DNA of 64,000 nucleotides from Phylloscopus collybita (taxonomy: Eukaryota > Chordata > Aves > Passeriformes > Phylloscopidae): positions 4,402,001 through 4,466,000 of the forward strand of contig JAJNNQ010000129.1 of assembly GCA_027886175.1 (NCBI GenBank). Reading direction: 5' to 3'. Positions within the stretch are counted from its first letter, which is position 1; the number at the start of each line of letters is the position of its first letter. Position numbers and translations under genes: made by a program. Positions 38,466 to 51,857 of the stretch are shown here, one piece after another. Below the pieces are notes generated by a model. The model was not told the origin of the DNA, made no database searches, and was given only the letters and a program-made list of their open reading frames with translations.

Positions 38466-40337
38466 GCAGTACAAATACACTATGGTTAAAAGTACTGAAC
38501 AAATACACTGAGCAGGGCACCAGCTCTGTTATCTGGCAGTGATGCATCAGTTTGGGGAGTTTTGCTGGGTGTTGGATTAATTGCTTGGGGGTTTTTTAAT
38601 AGCACGGCTAGCCTATATGGAACCTTCAATGTAAAAGAATTAATTGTCTACAACAAAGAACTAACTCATTAAACACGACAGAACACTGAAATGTAGGCAG
38701 CTAGGAACCTTTCCAACCACAAAACCGAGTTAATCAGGGTTTTCTAACTGGAAACAGAGAACAATAACCTTTCTGTCAGGCTGTGAGTTCTTTTCACACA
38801 TCTGCCAAACCACTCAAGCTCCCAACAAACTGTTATTTGAAAATTAAATTTCATTTCAGTATTTTAAAAAACAGAAACTAAGATGCTGCAGAAACTTCAG
38901 CAAAGTAAAACAAAAATCACTTTGAAGCAGGAATTATTTTTAAAAATGCAATGAATTAAACCGTATGTGGCTTCTACTGCAAATGCCAAACACTAATTTT
39001 TGGGAGCCTTTGACTGGAAGGAAAGCCAGCAGGCCAAATGTGTCACTTAAAGCCTGAAGGATTCTAAACTAACCTTTCCCAGCCATGCAATGAAGTGAGG
39101 ACTGCCCAAGCAAGTGGCTTTTTCACTGTATCTGTTCACAGTCAGCAGCTGTAGTGTCACCAACTAAAACCTCCACACTGTTCTCCAGCGTTTTGACAAC
39201 TTCTGCCTTAAACCTTCTGATTTAGTTGTGATCAGGAATCCTAGTTGTTTACACATAAAAACATTCTCCAGAGGATACCATGTTAAACACTCTTTGCAAC
39301 ACAGAAAGGTAGTATTTAATTAATACTCAACAGATACTGAAACATTTCCCTGCATGAGAGCCTGAATAATCAATCATATATAGCAACAAATCATCTTTAT
39401 ATTTGAAAATCACACAGATTTCACATGGGAGAGAAAAATGGGTTATTTCACCAGCTGAATAATAATGAACTGCTCTATCTTGGATATGTGAACTGTAAGC
39501 ACTGAGTAACCACCTAATTTTTTAACCAACCCAGCAGCAGTTTACAGTAGCTCTCCCATGGCACTAAAGCCTGGATTCAAACCACAAGGTTACATATTTA
39601 GCTACGAGCTTTCCTTTGCCTACCCACACTGCAGTTCAGCACAGGACAGTCACAGAGGCAGATCCCCTAAATAAAAATTCCTTCACTCTCCCACTAACAG
39701 AGCTCTCTTCCATTGTGCCACATAAGAAACCTTCAAATAATTGCATTATAAATAAGTGTCTTCCTTTGTAACAACTTCAGTGTGAAATCCAACAGCTGTT
39801 CTGTTTTGCTGCTCCATTCTAAGGCTCAGTGAACTTTGGGTATGTCAGCTCTGGAAACAAAATCCATTAAGAACAACAAAAAACTGTGAACACACAACCT
39901 CTTCTTAACCTCACCTCTGCTGCTGCAGTCTGAGTGAAAGCTCTCACTGTATTCCTGTAAGCTTTGATTTACCAATTTTGTTGTTCCATGCCATCAGTAT
40001 GTGGGTCATGGAGAGAAATGCAGTCTTTCTAGGCTGTGAAATCTGGATTCTGGATATTTGATGTAGTTTGACACAGTAAGTACTGCAGCCAATTCCATAT
40101 GTCTCTAAGGAGAAGGATGGGCAGTACCAACTTCCCCTGGTTAGTTCTGGGTATCAAACCAGAATATCCAGTGAGGCATCCATCTCTCCTTGACTTTTTT
40201 GAATGGGAGGTGTTGGAAGGGATGAAGCTACAGAAGATTTCTGTATCTTACAGAAGGATGGATGAACGAATGGAGCATTTATTCCATAACTGTGCATAGC
40301 AAAAACTTCCAAACTCAATAGATTGCTACCAAAATGA

Positions 40338-40369
40338 GTTTGAAGTGCTTAAAAATAAGCACTTCAAAC
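40338..40369. repeat. Perfect 14-bp inverted repeat with 4-nt loop
   Basis: GTTTGAAGTGCTTA (40338-40351) and TAAGCACTTCAAAC (40356-40369) are perfect reverse complements around AAAA. With a loop this short it would form a stable cruciform or RNA hairpin. No flanking TSD or transposon was seen. Confidence 0.9.
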
Positions 40370-42156
40370 ACTAAAAGATGGCAGAAAAGAAAATACTTTT
40401 CCCTGGGGATTACTGCAAGTTATTAAATCTTCATAAAGGCTCCCCATTCCCAGCCCCTAGAGCTTTTTTCTCTCAGTCACTCTGATTACAGAAAAATCTC
40501 TACTAAGACAGACTTTAAACTTCAGAATTCCTTCTAGTTCTCTACTGTTCAAAGACTATTATCAATGAACTTCAAATCTCTCTGATCAAAGAACCAGAAA
40601 TTTACTTCCAACATTGTGATAATACAGGCGACTGCCTATCAACACTAAGATGTGAAGAAGATCTTAGCAATGTACTGAGGAAATTTCACTGCAGTAGTCA
40701 ACCACAAAAATCAAAATTTATGGAATCACATCAACAATAAACAAACTTGAAATTCTGGTCAACCATAGGGCTTACCATAATTGCAGGCAAGCAATTGTCA
40801 AACACCACCAAGCCTGAGTTTAGGAATTAACAGTCTAACAGGGAATGCCAAAAAGTATGTAGTTTTGATGATTATGAACTTGAGTGTAGGTCTTTATTAT
40901 TACAGTTTGGTATTTCCTACAAGAACTGAAAAGCAGCACCAACACCCAGCGAAAACACACCAAACTGCTGCCTGCGTAGTTCTTGAACTGATCTGCTTGA
41001 TCAAAGGAGCCCTGACAACCTGGGGAAGTGAAGCAGTTCACAAAATGCCAGGTTTGTGACCTTATAGGCCACAGGACACACCCAGCTCCCCTCTGCCACA
41101 GAAGTGAGGCTCTCCTGAGCACTGCAGGAATGCAGCACATGCTGATCTGGGAGCAATGTCAAAAGAGAGGCAAGCTTGGCTCTCCGAGTTTATACTGACA
41201 TGTCCAGTCAGCCTCTGCCCCAAACCAGCCTAGGAAAAGTACAAGATTAGGACACACTTTATTCTCATCCTCGTGCCTCAAGCCCAGTTGTCTGAGCACT
41301 GGAAACACACACAACCATGATGCATTTTTAGCAGCATTAGATTGTAAGTACTTTGACTGATGCCTTTGGCAACCATCATCATACAAATCTCTAAGGCTGC
41401 TCCTTTCACAGTGCTGTTCTGCCTGTGGAGAGGAAAACCCAATATCTCTGAGGGAGCAAAAACCAGCTGATCTTACCAGAGAAAAATCCTTACCACTGGT
41501 CCTCTGCTGTGTCGTGTGTGAAGTACACTCAGATCAAAACCTAAATGCTGCTCACAGAAAATTCATCAGCATCTTCAAACCTGTGTCCTTACTAGAAAGA
41601 CTCGTAACTACCCCCTGGGAGAAAGTATCAGATCTGCAGCAGCACTTCAGAACCAGTAGCTTGGCTTCACAGAAGAGAGGCTTAAGGGAAGAGCACTAAA
41701 TCTCTCAAAATCCTCCAAAATTCAACAGCCTTCCATAATGACATCGTTTCTTATCTCCTGATAAGGATTTACATAAATACGTTTTAGTCTGCCAGCTGAT
41801 TGACACTTGTGTTTCCAATCAACCTATTCAAGCTGAATACCTAAGTACATTGGGATCTTCATGCACAGTCTTGTTAAGAAATTGTTCAAATATCTTTTCA
41901 GGCTGTACTCCCACAATAGTCCTGGTTTGCTGACTCTATGCTAAAGGATGAAAAATTTCAAAATAAATAATGTGTTAAAAACCTCCAGTGCCAGACAAGT
42001 TGCTCTAAGTATTTTCGTAGTGATTGATTGTTTTTCATCTACTGATTTTTTTTTTTAACATTTGCCATTAAACTCCTGCCACATTGACAAAATTCTACGT
42101 TCAGATTTGAGAAACTACAGGGTAAAGAGAAATTGTGCGTGTACATTAAAAAAATA

Positions 42157-42183
42157 TGCATGTATGTATGTATGTATGTATAC
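42157..42183 (+). repeat. (TGTA)n microsatellite
   Basis: About six TGTA units, followed by a TACATATATGCATAT segment that is partly complementary to the start, so the whole can fold back. Confidence 0.9.
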
Positions 42184-42262
42184 ATATATGCATATCCTAA
42201 CAGCTCTGAGGAATCCTTTTAGTGTTAAGCATTCCTTGCAGATTCTATCACAGAAAACTCAC

Positions 42263-42313
42263 AGAAAACAAACAAACAAACAAAAACAAAACCACCAACC
42301 AAAAAAAAAAAAC
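42263..42313 (+). repeat. A/C-rich low-complexity run
   Basis: AAAC units, then a CCACCAACC segment, then a pure A run. G and T are absent through most of it. Confidence 0.85.
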
Positions 42314-45300
42314 CTAATCCAGGTAGTTTCATTTCATTTCTTTGGAAATACACATTTTTTCATCACACAATCAGTTTATTGAATGCTTAGGGAGGTGCAA
42401 GATTCATAAACAAACAGCTCCACAGTATGTTTGCTGTTTGTCCTCTGTGTTTTCAGTGCGACTCAGTGACAAATTAAAAAAAAAAACCAAAGGAAAAACA
42501 TAGTCTGTATTTTCATTCAGCTTTTCTGCTGAAACTGATGACACTTGGGGAAATTGCTTCTCTTATGTGCATTTTTTTATCCACTGTATGCTACACAGCT
42601 AAGAAATAAATCTACACTGGCTCCTCTGGTCTGTCCAACTCAAGCTGAGCTGCTGAGGAAGTTCTCAGACAACCAGAATCAAGACACCTTAATTAACTGT
42701 GTCAGCCCTCCAAGAGTTCATAGCTGCTAAAAATATTGTTATTTGACTCTACAACTACTCAGGAACTGGAGATAGTAGGGTTTCATACACATAAAAGATG
42801 ATCTCTGGTAAGGAAATCAGCTTAGTTATTAAAAGATGCAAATGAGAAGTCAGTGGCAGCTGCCTCCACTGATACCCTATGTGTGAATGATTTCTTTGTT
42901 TTAGTTTGTAGAAGTCATCTGAGAGCCCTGAGTGGAGGCAAGGAATCTTTTTATGGCAGAAGATTAATACTGGAACGTTTAACCATTAAATCATATCATT
43001 AGGGGAAATAATTAGCACTTCACAGACACGACAAGCTAAATATCAAAAGGCAGTTTATGAACTATTTTACAACATTTTGTTTGAATGAACAGGATGTACC
43101 AGAATAAAGACAGTAATCACATTTTATTTCCATGCTTAGGAAAAGCTTAAAAAGACCACGAAATAAAGCTTCACTGAGGGTCTGACACTGGAAGATTCAC
43201 CCCTGCTTTATCCAGCACAAACAGTCTATTAAATGTCACTGAAAAACGATCTTCCAAAACGGTTCGAGGATTCAACCAGTGAACAAAATACACCATTTCC
43301 CACGTGGATGATTTTTCAGCAATGCAAATGTAGTTCTAAAGAGTCAAGGAATGTTACCCCACCAAAAACCCAAGCAGAGACCAGAGGGAGGAGTGCAGAG
43401 CTCTGTGCTCAGGTGTCAAAGCCCTGAACAGAAGAGGTAACATTTATACAGCTCATGCCAGCACTCAGAGCCACGGCAGGAGCCCGAGGCACTTCGCATT
43501 CTTGCCCAGCGTGCTGCCACGCCAGGCCCAATGCAGGCTCCTCTCCCAAGTTACCACCTTTAAATACATTTGTTACTCAATCCCTGTATGCCACAGGAGG
43601 GATCAAATGTCCTAAATGGGCCACCAGATATAGGAAAGCCAGGAAATACACTGCAGGACAGCCTGACAATGTCCGTCCACATGCACATCAAAATAGCTGG
43701 GCAATCCATATTTAAAATAACATCCAGATTGTGGCCTTTTTCCAACTTACACTCTGTAGAACTCATTTTAATTCTACAACAACATACAAAATGAATATGT
43801 CCCTCCCCACAAATTTAGGCCTTACCTACCCTCAAGTATTGAAGAAACTCCCCCAAAAATTAGCAGAGGCTTGCAATTTTCAAACTTTTTTTCTCAGTAT
43901 TTGTAAACAATTGAAAAGACATTTAAAACTTCTTCCTCAAACTTACATCTCTCTGCCTTACCTTTGCAATACTTTTCATTTATATTGTCGTTATTCTATT
44001 TTTACTGTGTTTTCTTATTGTGAGGGTTTTTTATTAATTTTTTTGTGCACTGTAAAATCTTATCTCTTGGCTTTTTGCAATGTCTTTGTCAAAATTCTAC
44101 ATTGCCACTCACCCAGCATCATAATACCTACCTAAGCTTTAATGAAAAATCAGGCCTGCTTGTAGGAAGTCATTTATCTTTATCCCTAAAATTGCATTTG
44201 GCTGTCATCTCCAAAAATTTCTGTGCAGCATTAAAAATAATGCAGTAGCACAGTAACAGGGAAATTACTTTTTCCTAAATGCCTCATTACTGATATTGCT
44301 AGTATTGTATATGTGCATCTGATACGAAAGGTATCACCCCAAGGGTAGGTTTAGGAAGTGATACACAAGTGAGAAATAATTTTGCCCTCATTTATCTAAC
44401 AAAAAACTCATACAGATTTCCACATTCATAAGCCATTAAAAGTATTACCAAATGCCATATTCTTTGGCTGCCTCGTGGTAAGACAGAAGTCATCACTGGA
44501 GGTGTCCAAAAACTTCCATCATCAGAGGCAGTAAGAATGTTTCCCATCCCCTCAGCCACCTGAAGTGTTGCAGCAGCAAGAGTACTTCCTGCAAGGCAGG
44601 GCCTGTGAAAGGGGAATGAAATCCCTCCAGTTTCATTAAATACACCAAAGGTCACCTTTATTTAATAATGACTAAAATAAGAATAAGTCAACAACAAAGT
44701 GCTGGTAATACTTGTGTATCAGTAGCACCAATGCTGTAAAGGGAGAGACTGGAGATTCAGTCTGGATTTTCACAGCACACTTGCCTGCCTTCAGAACGAG
44801 AACTGAGCCTCCCAATCCACTGCTGATTACCTCAGCAGGTAAAGCTGAGCAGCGGAACGGAGTCACCACATTTACTCTGCTGTACGACTTTTACACCCCA
44901 TTCCCCCAAACGCAGAGCTGCAAAGACAGACACAGCCTTCAGCCTGCCTTTGACCAGCACAGCTCTGACAGGGTGATCACCCTGCACAGGCACCTGCACA
45001 GGGACTTTTCTTTCCTGACTCTGCTGTGCAGTGCTCTGGCAAGAGAAGATGGCAATACCTGCATCCATCCTCTGCACTGCAGCCTGTGGCTCCTGGAGCC
45101 ACCTCGGGCCCAACAGCCCAGTTCAAACTCCTAGAACGCATTTACCAGGAGTAAAGAACGCTCTCCTATGAAAAGTTCATTAAGCAAAGTTTGAAAGACT
45201 AAAAGTGGCATCAAAAATTCTTTTAAAGCAAGCAGTTAAGGACATCTAGGCACATCTGAAGATTCTTGAAAGGGAGGCAGGCCTTTTTCACACATCACAT

Positions 45301-48300
45301 TGCTTATATCAGATGTCCAGAACCATTATTCCTTTCTTAAAACACACCAAAATAGAATAAAACAACTGCTTAAGATACTTCAACATCATCTATCCTACTC
45401 ATGTACTCTATTGCAGGTATACCATTGTGCAGCATAACCTACTGCAAAGTCTTATGCTTTTTAGTTATTCCACAGTACAGTAAAATTGTGACAAATACAA
45501 AAGGTGCACAGGTACATAAACGTGAATAAGTCTTCAGCAGTATATGACTATCATTTAAACACCACAGAGCAATCCTTTTCCTTTCAATAAAAACATCATT
45601 ATATTTCACCAAAACTTCTTAAAGAGAATTTAGAATACTCCAAGTTAATGTACTCTGGCACTATATTTCTTTCAGAATTTCTATTGCACACTTAATAAAC
45701 AACACACAAAAATCATCTGTATACAGCAAACAACGTATTTCCATTACAAAAAAGAAGGAACAGAGAAAAGAAAAACTAAATGGGTATGCTAAAGCGTGTG
45801 ACGACTGATTTAAAAACTACCTGGATAATTTAACTACTTTTTTCTCAAACTGAAAAAAGAAGCCTGTACTCTCTTATGGGGAATGGACTTATAACTATAT
45901 AACATTAGAAAAAATGCATAATTTGTAAGTATTAGCTAAACCTGGTATGGAGTCAATGGATTCATTGTTTTTCAGAGAAATCACCTCAACAGTCACACTA
46001 AATTAAACAGCCTGACAAAACAGAAATCGGACTGGGCAACACGGTCTGTACCTCAGACTCTTTAGAGGGAGAACCTGTCAAAAACTATTTGAATCCTACA
46101 AAGAGAACCATTTTTGAGAGTCCACATACGAGGCAACCTAAGAAAGCAATCACCAAAGCCTGGAATTGACAGCAAAGGTGGAGGAAGGCTAAGGGAAGAA
46201 CAGAGCTCACGAGAATGCCTCAGTATCTCAGGCTGTGCTTCCTCCACATCACTGCTACTGCTGTATGTTATGGGCCACAACAGAAACATAAAAATAAACC
46301 TTTTAACTGCCTATTCATTTCACAGTTGGCAGCTTGCACACAGTCAATAGATGTCCTTAAAATTCTCAATTCAGACAGTAAAACCCTTAGTTTAACATAA
46401 ACTGTTCAAAAATAAGTTACAACGAAAATTAGGCTGGTAAAGCTACATATAGCTCTGAGAGTATGACATTCCCTAATTTACTCATTTGGAATGAGAGCAG
46501 TGGCAATGGCCAAGTGCTCGTTCTTTCTCAAAACACCTGTCTGAGGTATCTCAGGAGGCTCTTAGGGATGGACCTTTCAGGTGCATTTCAAATTCTGTGC
46601 CTTTTCTTTCCACCTCAGTTGCTTTACAATATAACCACAGGACAGGTTCTGTAAGTACTTTCTTTACTCCCTCCTCTGGTTAATTTTCCCCAACCTCGCT
46701 CTAAGAAGCTGACCCTGTAAAACTTAATTTTTTTCCTTCCTAAATCCTAATGCAGTAGTTTAAAGGGATGGAATTGGTGATTAGAATGCAAGCTCTGCAA
46801 ACGGCTTAAATTTCCAAGTTCAGGTTGCAATGCCCTGAATTCTGCTTATTTATTCCATCAGGTAACATATCAGAAGTCATTAGCTATGGTCACAAAAAAA
46901 AAAATCCATTCCAGGTTCCAAGTACAAAAAACCAAAGGCAATGTAAGATCAGCTTCAAAACACCTATAATGAGATTGAGGTATTTTGAACAATGAACAAA
47001 ATACCTATGAACAATACGAGGTATTTTCTTTTTTACTTTAGAACCATTATTTTGCCCTTATTGATAATAAAAGGCATAGGATATTTGAAATTCCCTAAAA
47101 AGTTGTCTTATCCTTTGAAGAAGTATTTTATCATTATTGATTCACCAGCTCCCAGGAGAACTGTAGCACTGAAGTACTGGTGCTTTTCAGACATTCTCTC
47201 AGTAAGGATGACTTTGATTCATGCAAACACTTTCACATTTATGCTTGGGGGTGGGGGAGAGACAGCAGGATGATGGGGAGGCACAGTGATTATATGAGCA
47301 ATACCACAGGCTAAGGGCAACCCCAGTACTTGCACCCCCTTCCTCTCTTTGCCTTTGGTACCACACCAGCAAGGCCTAAGTCAGAGATTTTTTTTTGTTA
47401 AGCTTTGAAGTTAAGGACCACACAATAACAAAACACCTTTCCACAGATGCCACAAAAAATACATTGGCTACTTCTCCTAAATAATCCTTCTTACTTTTCT
47501 GGATGTATCTTGTCCTTTTCTTACGCACTGTGATTCATGGGAATATCAGCTTTTTACAGGGAAGAGGGAGGGGAAGGAAAATTTTGATGAGGAAAACTCC
47601 TAACATTGTACCTCACAAACAGTGTTTCAGGACTCCATGTTCCCACTATGCCCTTGAAGCTGAGTACCTGGAAAAATCCCATCTCTCATTATGGACAACA
47701 GGCTTGCCACGTAACCCTCCAAGCAGGCACTCACTTGCATGACTCAGCCACTCTGAGCACCCTGTTCCCATGTCCCTGCAGTAAGACCATTGACTTAGAG
47801 CCTTTACCCTGGGCTCACACTGCTCAGCTCTCCAAACACACCTGTGTGTCTATGACTACAACAAATGGTGAAACCAGAGCATGAGAACCATCACAGCTAA
47901 ACTCCTAGTGGAATAAGGCACTTTTGGGGCAGGATTCCTGTTAAGAAGGAAGGTTACTGAACTGTTTTTGCATACAAAAAAAGAAGAGGAAAACAGCCTT
48001 ACAATTGAATGTATATCCAAGAAGAAAGCTGTAACTACCCTCATGGAAGATGTTCCATGGAAGTGTTTTGCTCTGAAGTAATAATGGCTGTTGTGAAAAG
48101 CCAGGTCTGGGAGGGGCCAGTGCAGAGCTGTAGAGCACCACTGAAGTGAGTTTTATGCCTGAATACTGATGCACATTATGGAGCCATCTGGCTGTCTGGA
48201 GTGTGTGGAAGAAGCAGGTTAAGCTATTGGACACAAACATCAATGCAGTGCTGGAATGCCCAGCACAGAAAAGCAGTTGGGAACGTAAGCACTTAATATT

Positions 48301-48878
48301 CAAGACACTAAGCTCACAACAGGGAGGAACAGGGAAGAACAAGTCTGAGTCAAGCTGTTAAGCTTTGAACTTGCTCCCCTTAAGGTAGAACAGCACCAAA
48401 ACTATAATATAATCAATTACATAATAAATATAAATATTTACCCTGAACTATACTATTTAATATTTCAATCATCCATTTTTAAAGCATTTTGTCAACTAAA
48501 ATACACCAGATTCCTGCAATTCCAGTTCACTTTTAGCAAAAAATTAAGTGATGCAAAGAGCACTGTCGCAGGCATGCACAATCCAGAGGACAAGATCTGA
48601 GGATGCCTAGTGCTACTACATTTTCCCAAAGATGATTCATACTTAATATAGCCAGAGATTTCACACCATTTGAGCACATATTCTGGCAGTCATCCTTATG
48701 AGACACATTGCTGCAGCAGCACAACCCAGGCTATAAACGTTTCTTTTTTGCAACTACTGCACTTGTCTGCTTTTCCACCAGGAGCTCTCAGGGCTGGACT
48801 TTGGAAAAAACTCATTTACAGTAAAAGAAATGAGTGAACTTTTTGATATTGATGCAACAGTAATCTTCACACACACAA

Positions 48879-48935
48879 AAAAACCCCAAAACAAACAAAC
48901 AAAAAACTAAACACACCACCACAAAACCACCAGGC
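48879..48935 (+). repeat. A/C-rich low-complexity run
   Basis: CACACA followed by A-runs, AAAC units and CACCACCAC. Virtually no G or T. Confidence 0.85.
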
Positions 48936-49231
48936 TCTCAGTTGTCCTTCAACCCCATGTCTGAAAATACGGCATCACAGATGAGAAGCAGGGGAAAAAC
49001 AAGATGAACATCTCTGTTTTTAGATAATATTCATATATTTTCTGAATCACTAATTTACTGCATAGAGTGCTTAGATTTTCTAGACTGTTAGCAACCAAGC
49101 CAAATGAAATCTCTTGAATTTGTTTCTAAGCTGTTTACTTAAAAAAATAAAAAGAAGCTGGTTCTCAGGGTCATGCATAAGACAGGGGAAGACTGAATCT
49201 TGTCCAGCACATGTGAAAACTGTTTCCTGAT

Positions 49232-49981
49232 TGTCTTGGGTTATGGAACCAGAAGTGTGTACTCTATTTCATCTGTTAAAAGCAGCTGGGGAGATGTTCT
49301 TCTTTATCTCTTGTAACTCTGGGGGGAGGGGGGTGGGTGTTTTCTGATGATGGGCCAGCTGTTAAACCAGGTGGGGCAGTGTTCCTCATCTCTCCCACAA
49401 CCCATCCTCCCTCCGGGGGATATCTTCTGCTGCTCATGGGCCATTAAGGCTCCCCAATGACAGGGCACATTCCATCATCCCAGTGTGAGATGCTCCACCC
49501 AGTGGGGGGAGCCAACCATTCCTACCTGGATAAAACACTGAGACACAGGAACACCAGGGATCTGGTTCCACTGGGTTCCTGGAGGAAGACTGGACCCACC
49601 TTGCCACCACTGGACCCCTTCTCACCACCCCTGGACCCTTGTTCTACAGGATCATCTCTGCTCCAACAGAACCACATCTGCCACTCCAGGAGGACTCACT
49701 GTGGACTGCTCCTAACACCCTGACCAACAGGGTGTCAGGTTGTAGCTCTGACTCTGTCAGGGTTTCTAGGATTGTTGTTTGTTTGCTTGCTTGTTTGTTT
49801 TCACTACTACATTTGTATTGTTAACATTCCTAGTAAATATTGTTAATATTCCCAAATCTTTGCCTGAAAGCCCTTAATTGCAGAATTATAATAATTTGGA
49901 GGGGGTGAGGGGTTTACATTCTCCATTCCAAGGGAACCTCCAGCTTTCCCTGGTGGACACGTGTCTTTCCAAACCAAGACA
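49232..49981 (+). mobile_element. Solo LTR, family B copy 1 (ERVL-like), 750 bp
   Basis: Starts TGTCTTGGGTTATGG and ends CCAAACCAAGACA, so the termini form a TGTCTTGG / CCAAGACA inverted repeat. It is colinear with 58859-59637 and with the reverse complement of 56503-57237. The immediate 5-bp flanks are CTGAT and CTGTT (one mismatch). The flanks in fact match at 10 of 12 positions. I assign plus orientation because of a GGATAAAA TATA-like box near 49529 and an AGTAAA near 49832 followed by a TTGTTAATATT stretch. The relative orientations of the three copies are certain; the absolute strand is inferred. The 5-bp TSD seen in the other copies suits ERVL-type elements. No internal region remains. 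Confidence 0.87.
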
Positions 49982-51831
49982 CTGTTTCTTGAATGCACCA
50001 ATATATCCAATTATGCACAAATATGTATTATAAAAGTTTTTACTCTGGCCCAATGACAGTTCTTACCTGTAAGACACCAAGCCCTGTGAGAAAATCATGT
50101 ACAAGGGGTTAGGGTGCGACAAATTGTTCCAGCTATAAGAAACTTTTGGTACAGCTGAATGTTGCTGAGAAATCCTAAGACCATTAAGAACATGATTTTT
50201 TACACTGAGATGTTGTGATCTTACAGTTAATATTATGCAAATAAAGTATTACTAACAGCATAAAGCTCTGGTTGCATCAATTATTAAAATTAATGTAAGC
50301 ATTGTTACTCAATTAAATCACAACATGAATGAGAACATAACACCGTTTTAACAAAAACCCCACGGCTGACTCTCCACATCCCAGGTGAGACAGAATCACT
50401 CACCAAATGTCAAACACATCTAGATTTTAGGAAAGTGGAGGTCTATATCCAAGTTTTCTGATTAGTCATTAGGCCTTAAGTGAAATTTCACATAAATCTG
50501 TATTTATTATAAAGATACAGTTCCAGAACTTCAATCTGCACCTTTAGCCCTCATATGCTGACATGAAGAATAAAAGCAACCTAGCTGTATAGGAGAAAAA
50601 TAGAAGCATCTTCCCATGTTTTTGGTTTTCCTCTACACTAGCAGGTTTTTCTGCTGCTCAATAAACTGCATTCCAAGCTGTCTATAAACTGAGATTCTCT
50701 ACTTATTCTGATATGCAAAGGGTGTAGAGATAAGTGTATCAAATGCTTTTTTGACCCCCATTCGATTGCCCCAAATTACAGACTGCATGCAGTCATCTGT
50801 CATGTAACACGTTGAAAGATAACTGGGAGTCAGTTCAATTTTAAAAAACAGCACGGGAAAGTAATGAGAATGTCATTTTAAAGGTTCCATGCTAATCACA
50901 ACTGAATGAATGAAGCCTTTGTGTACCAAGATACCCAGTGAACCCCTCTGACTTGGCAGAGTGTCAGTCTATCTCTTCCTACGGCCATCCTCACCGACCA
51001 ACATTTGGCTACCACACTCCAAGTCAATTCCACAGATTTTCTCTAAATGCCAGACAGACATAAACAGAAACTGCAGTTATGCCTCTTCTTAAACAGGTTT
51101 GAAAAGGAGCAAACGTGCAAGTTTTACACAGTTCCTCCCAGTACCCTCCTGCACAACTTCCACAGCAACTGTCCTAGTACCAGCTGAGATGGGTGGGAGA
51201 AAGCATCAGCTGCTTGGGTGGAGAGACAAACCCCAGTTAGCTTCTTCCCTGACTCCTGGGAAGCAGCTGCCTTAGGCCCCTAGTCTTGTCTCTGCTAGCA
51301 CAACCAGACCAGCAGATTCAGGTAAATATTCCCCCATAGCCCTGTGCACTCTGCAACAGAAAAACCTTTTCAAAACCAACATAACTACTTTGGTAGTTGA
51401 AGCAAAGCCTTCTCACAGAACTACAGATGACTTTCTTTGAGGTAAAGGATTGACTGCTGATGTTTTATTTCCTCAGGATATTACAGGCATGTCAGAAAAT
51501 GCCGGTAGTCTACTGCAGCTAGGAGAAACTCTCCAAAGCATTTGGGTTTGCTGTGTATCTTTGGGCACTTTCTTGCATTGGCATTATCTAATAAAGATAC
51601 TCAAGTACTTACTGAACAGCAGCTTACATTAAACATTATTTCCTCCCACCTTACTTTGTACCTAACTGCCAACTAGTAACACCAACTCATGAAGTAAACT
51701 AGGGCAGTACAGAATTTTATTGAATTATAGAGTAGCTCCTAATACTTCAGTGTATTTTGAGATTTTCTGCTGAGCAGGGCATAGAGTGAAGAACATATGC
51801 ACACACAGAGGAGCTTTCAAGAAGAAGGGTA

Positions 51832-51857
51832 TATCATATAAAGCAGTTTATATGATA
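51832..51857. repeat. Perfect 11-bp inverted repeat with 4-nt loop
   Basis: TATCATATAAA (51832-51842) and TTTATATGATA (51847-51857) flank GCAG. It is AT-only apart from one C/G pair per arm, so its stability is modest. Confidence 0.85.

Larger units (their letters stand above)
38466..49219. other. Unique sequence with hairpin and simple repeats, no gene recognised
   Basis: Over 10 kb without a recognised transposon or exon. It contains the hairpin at 40338-40369, a TGTA microsatellite near 42160, and A/C-rich low-complexity runs at 42263-42313 and 48879-48935 (all listed). The frames at 43731-44135 (134 codons) and 44712-45134 (140 codons) match nothing known to me. Confidence 0.5.

Noticed and set aside
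42157..42313. CRISPR-like or satellite array
   Set aside because: Only a TGTA microsatellite and A/C-rich low complexity. No spaced repeats.
43261..43280. GGTTCGA string resembling a tRNA T-arm
   Set aside because: No A box or cloverleaf upstream. Isolated match.
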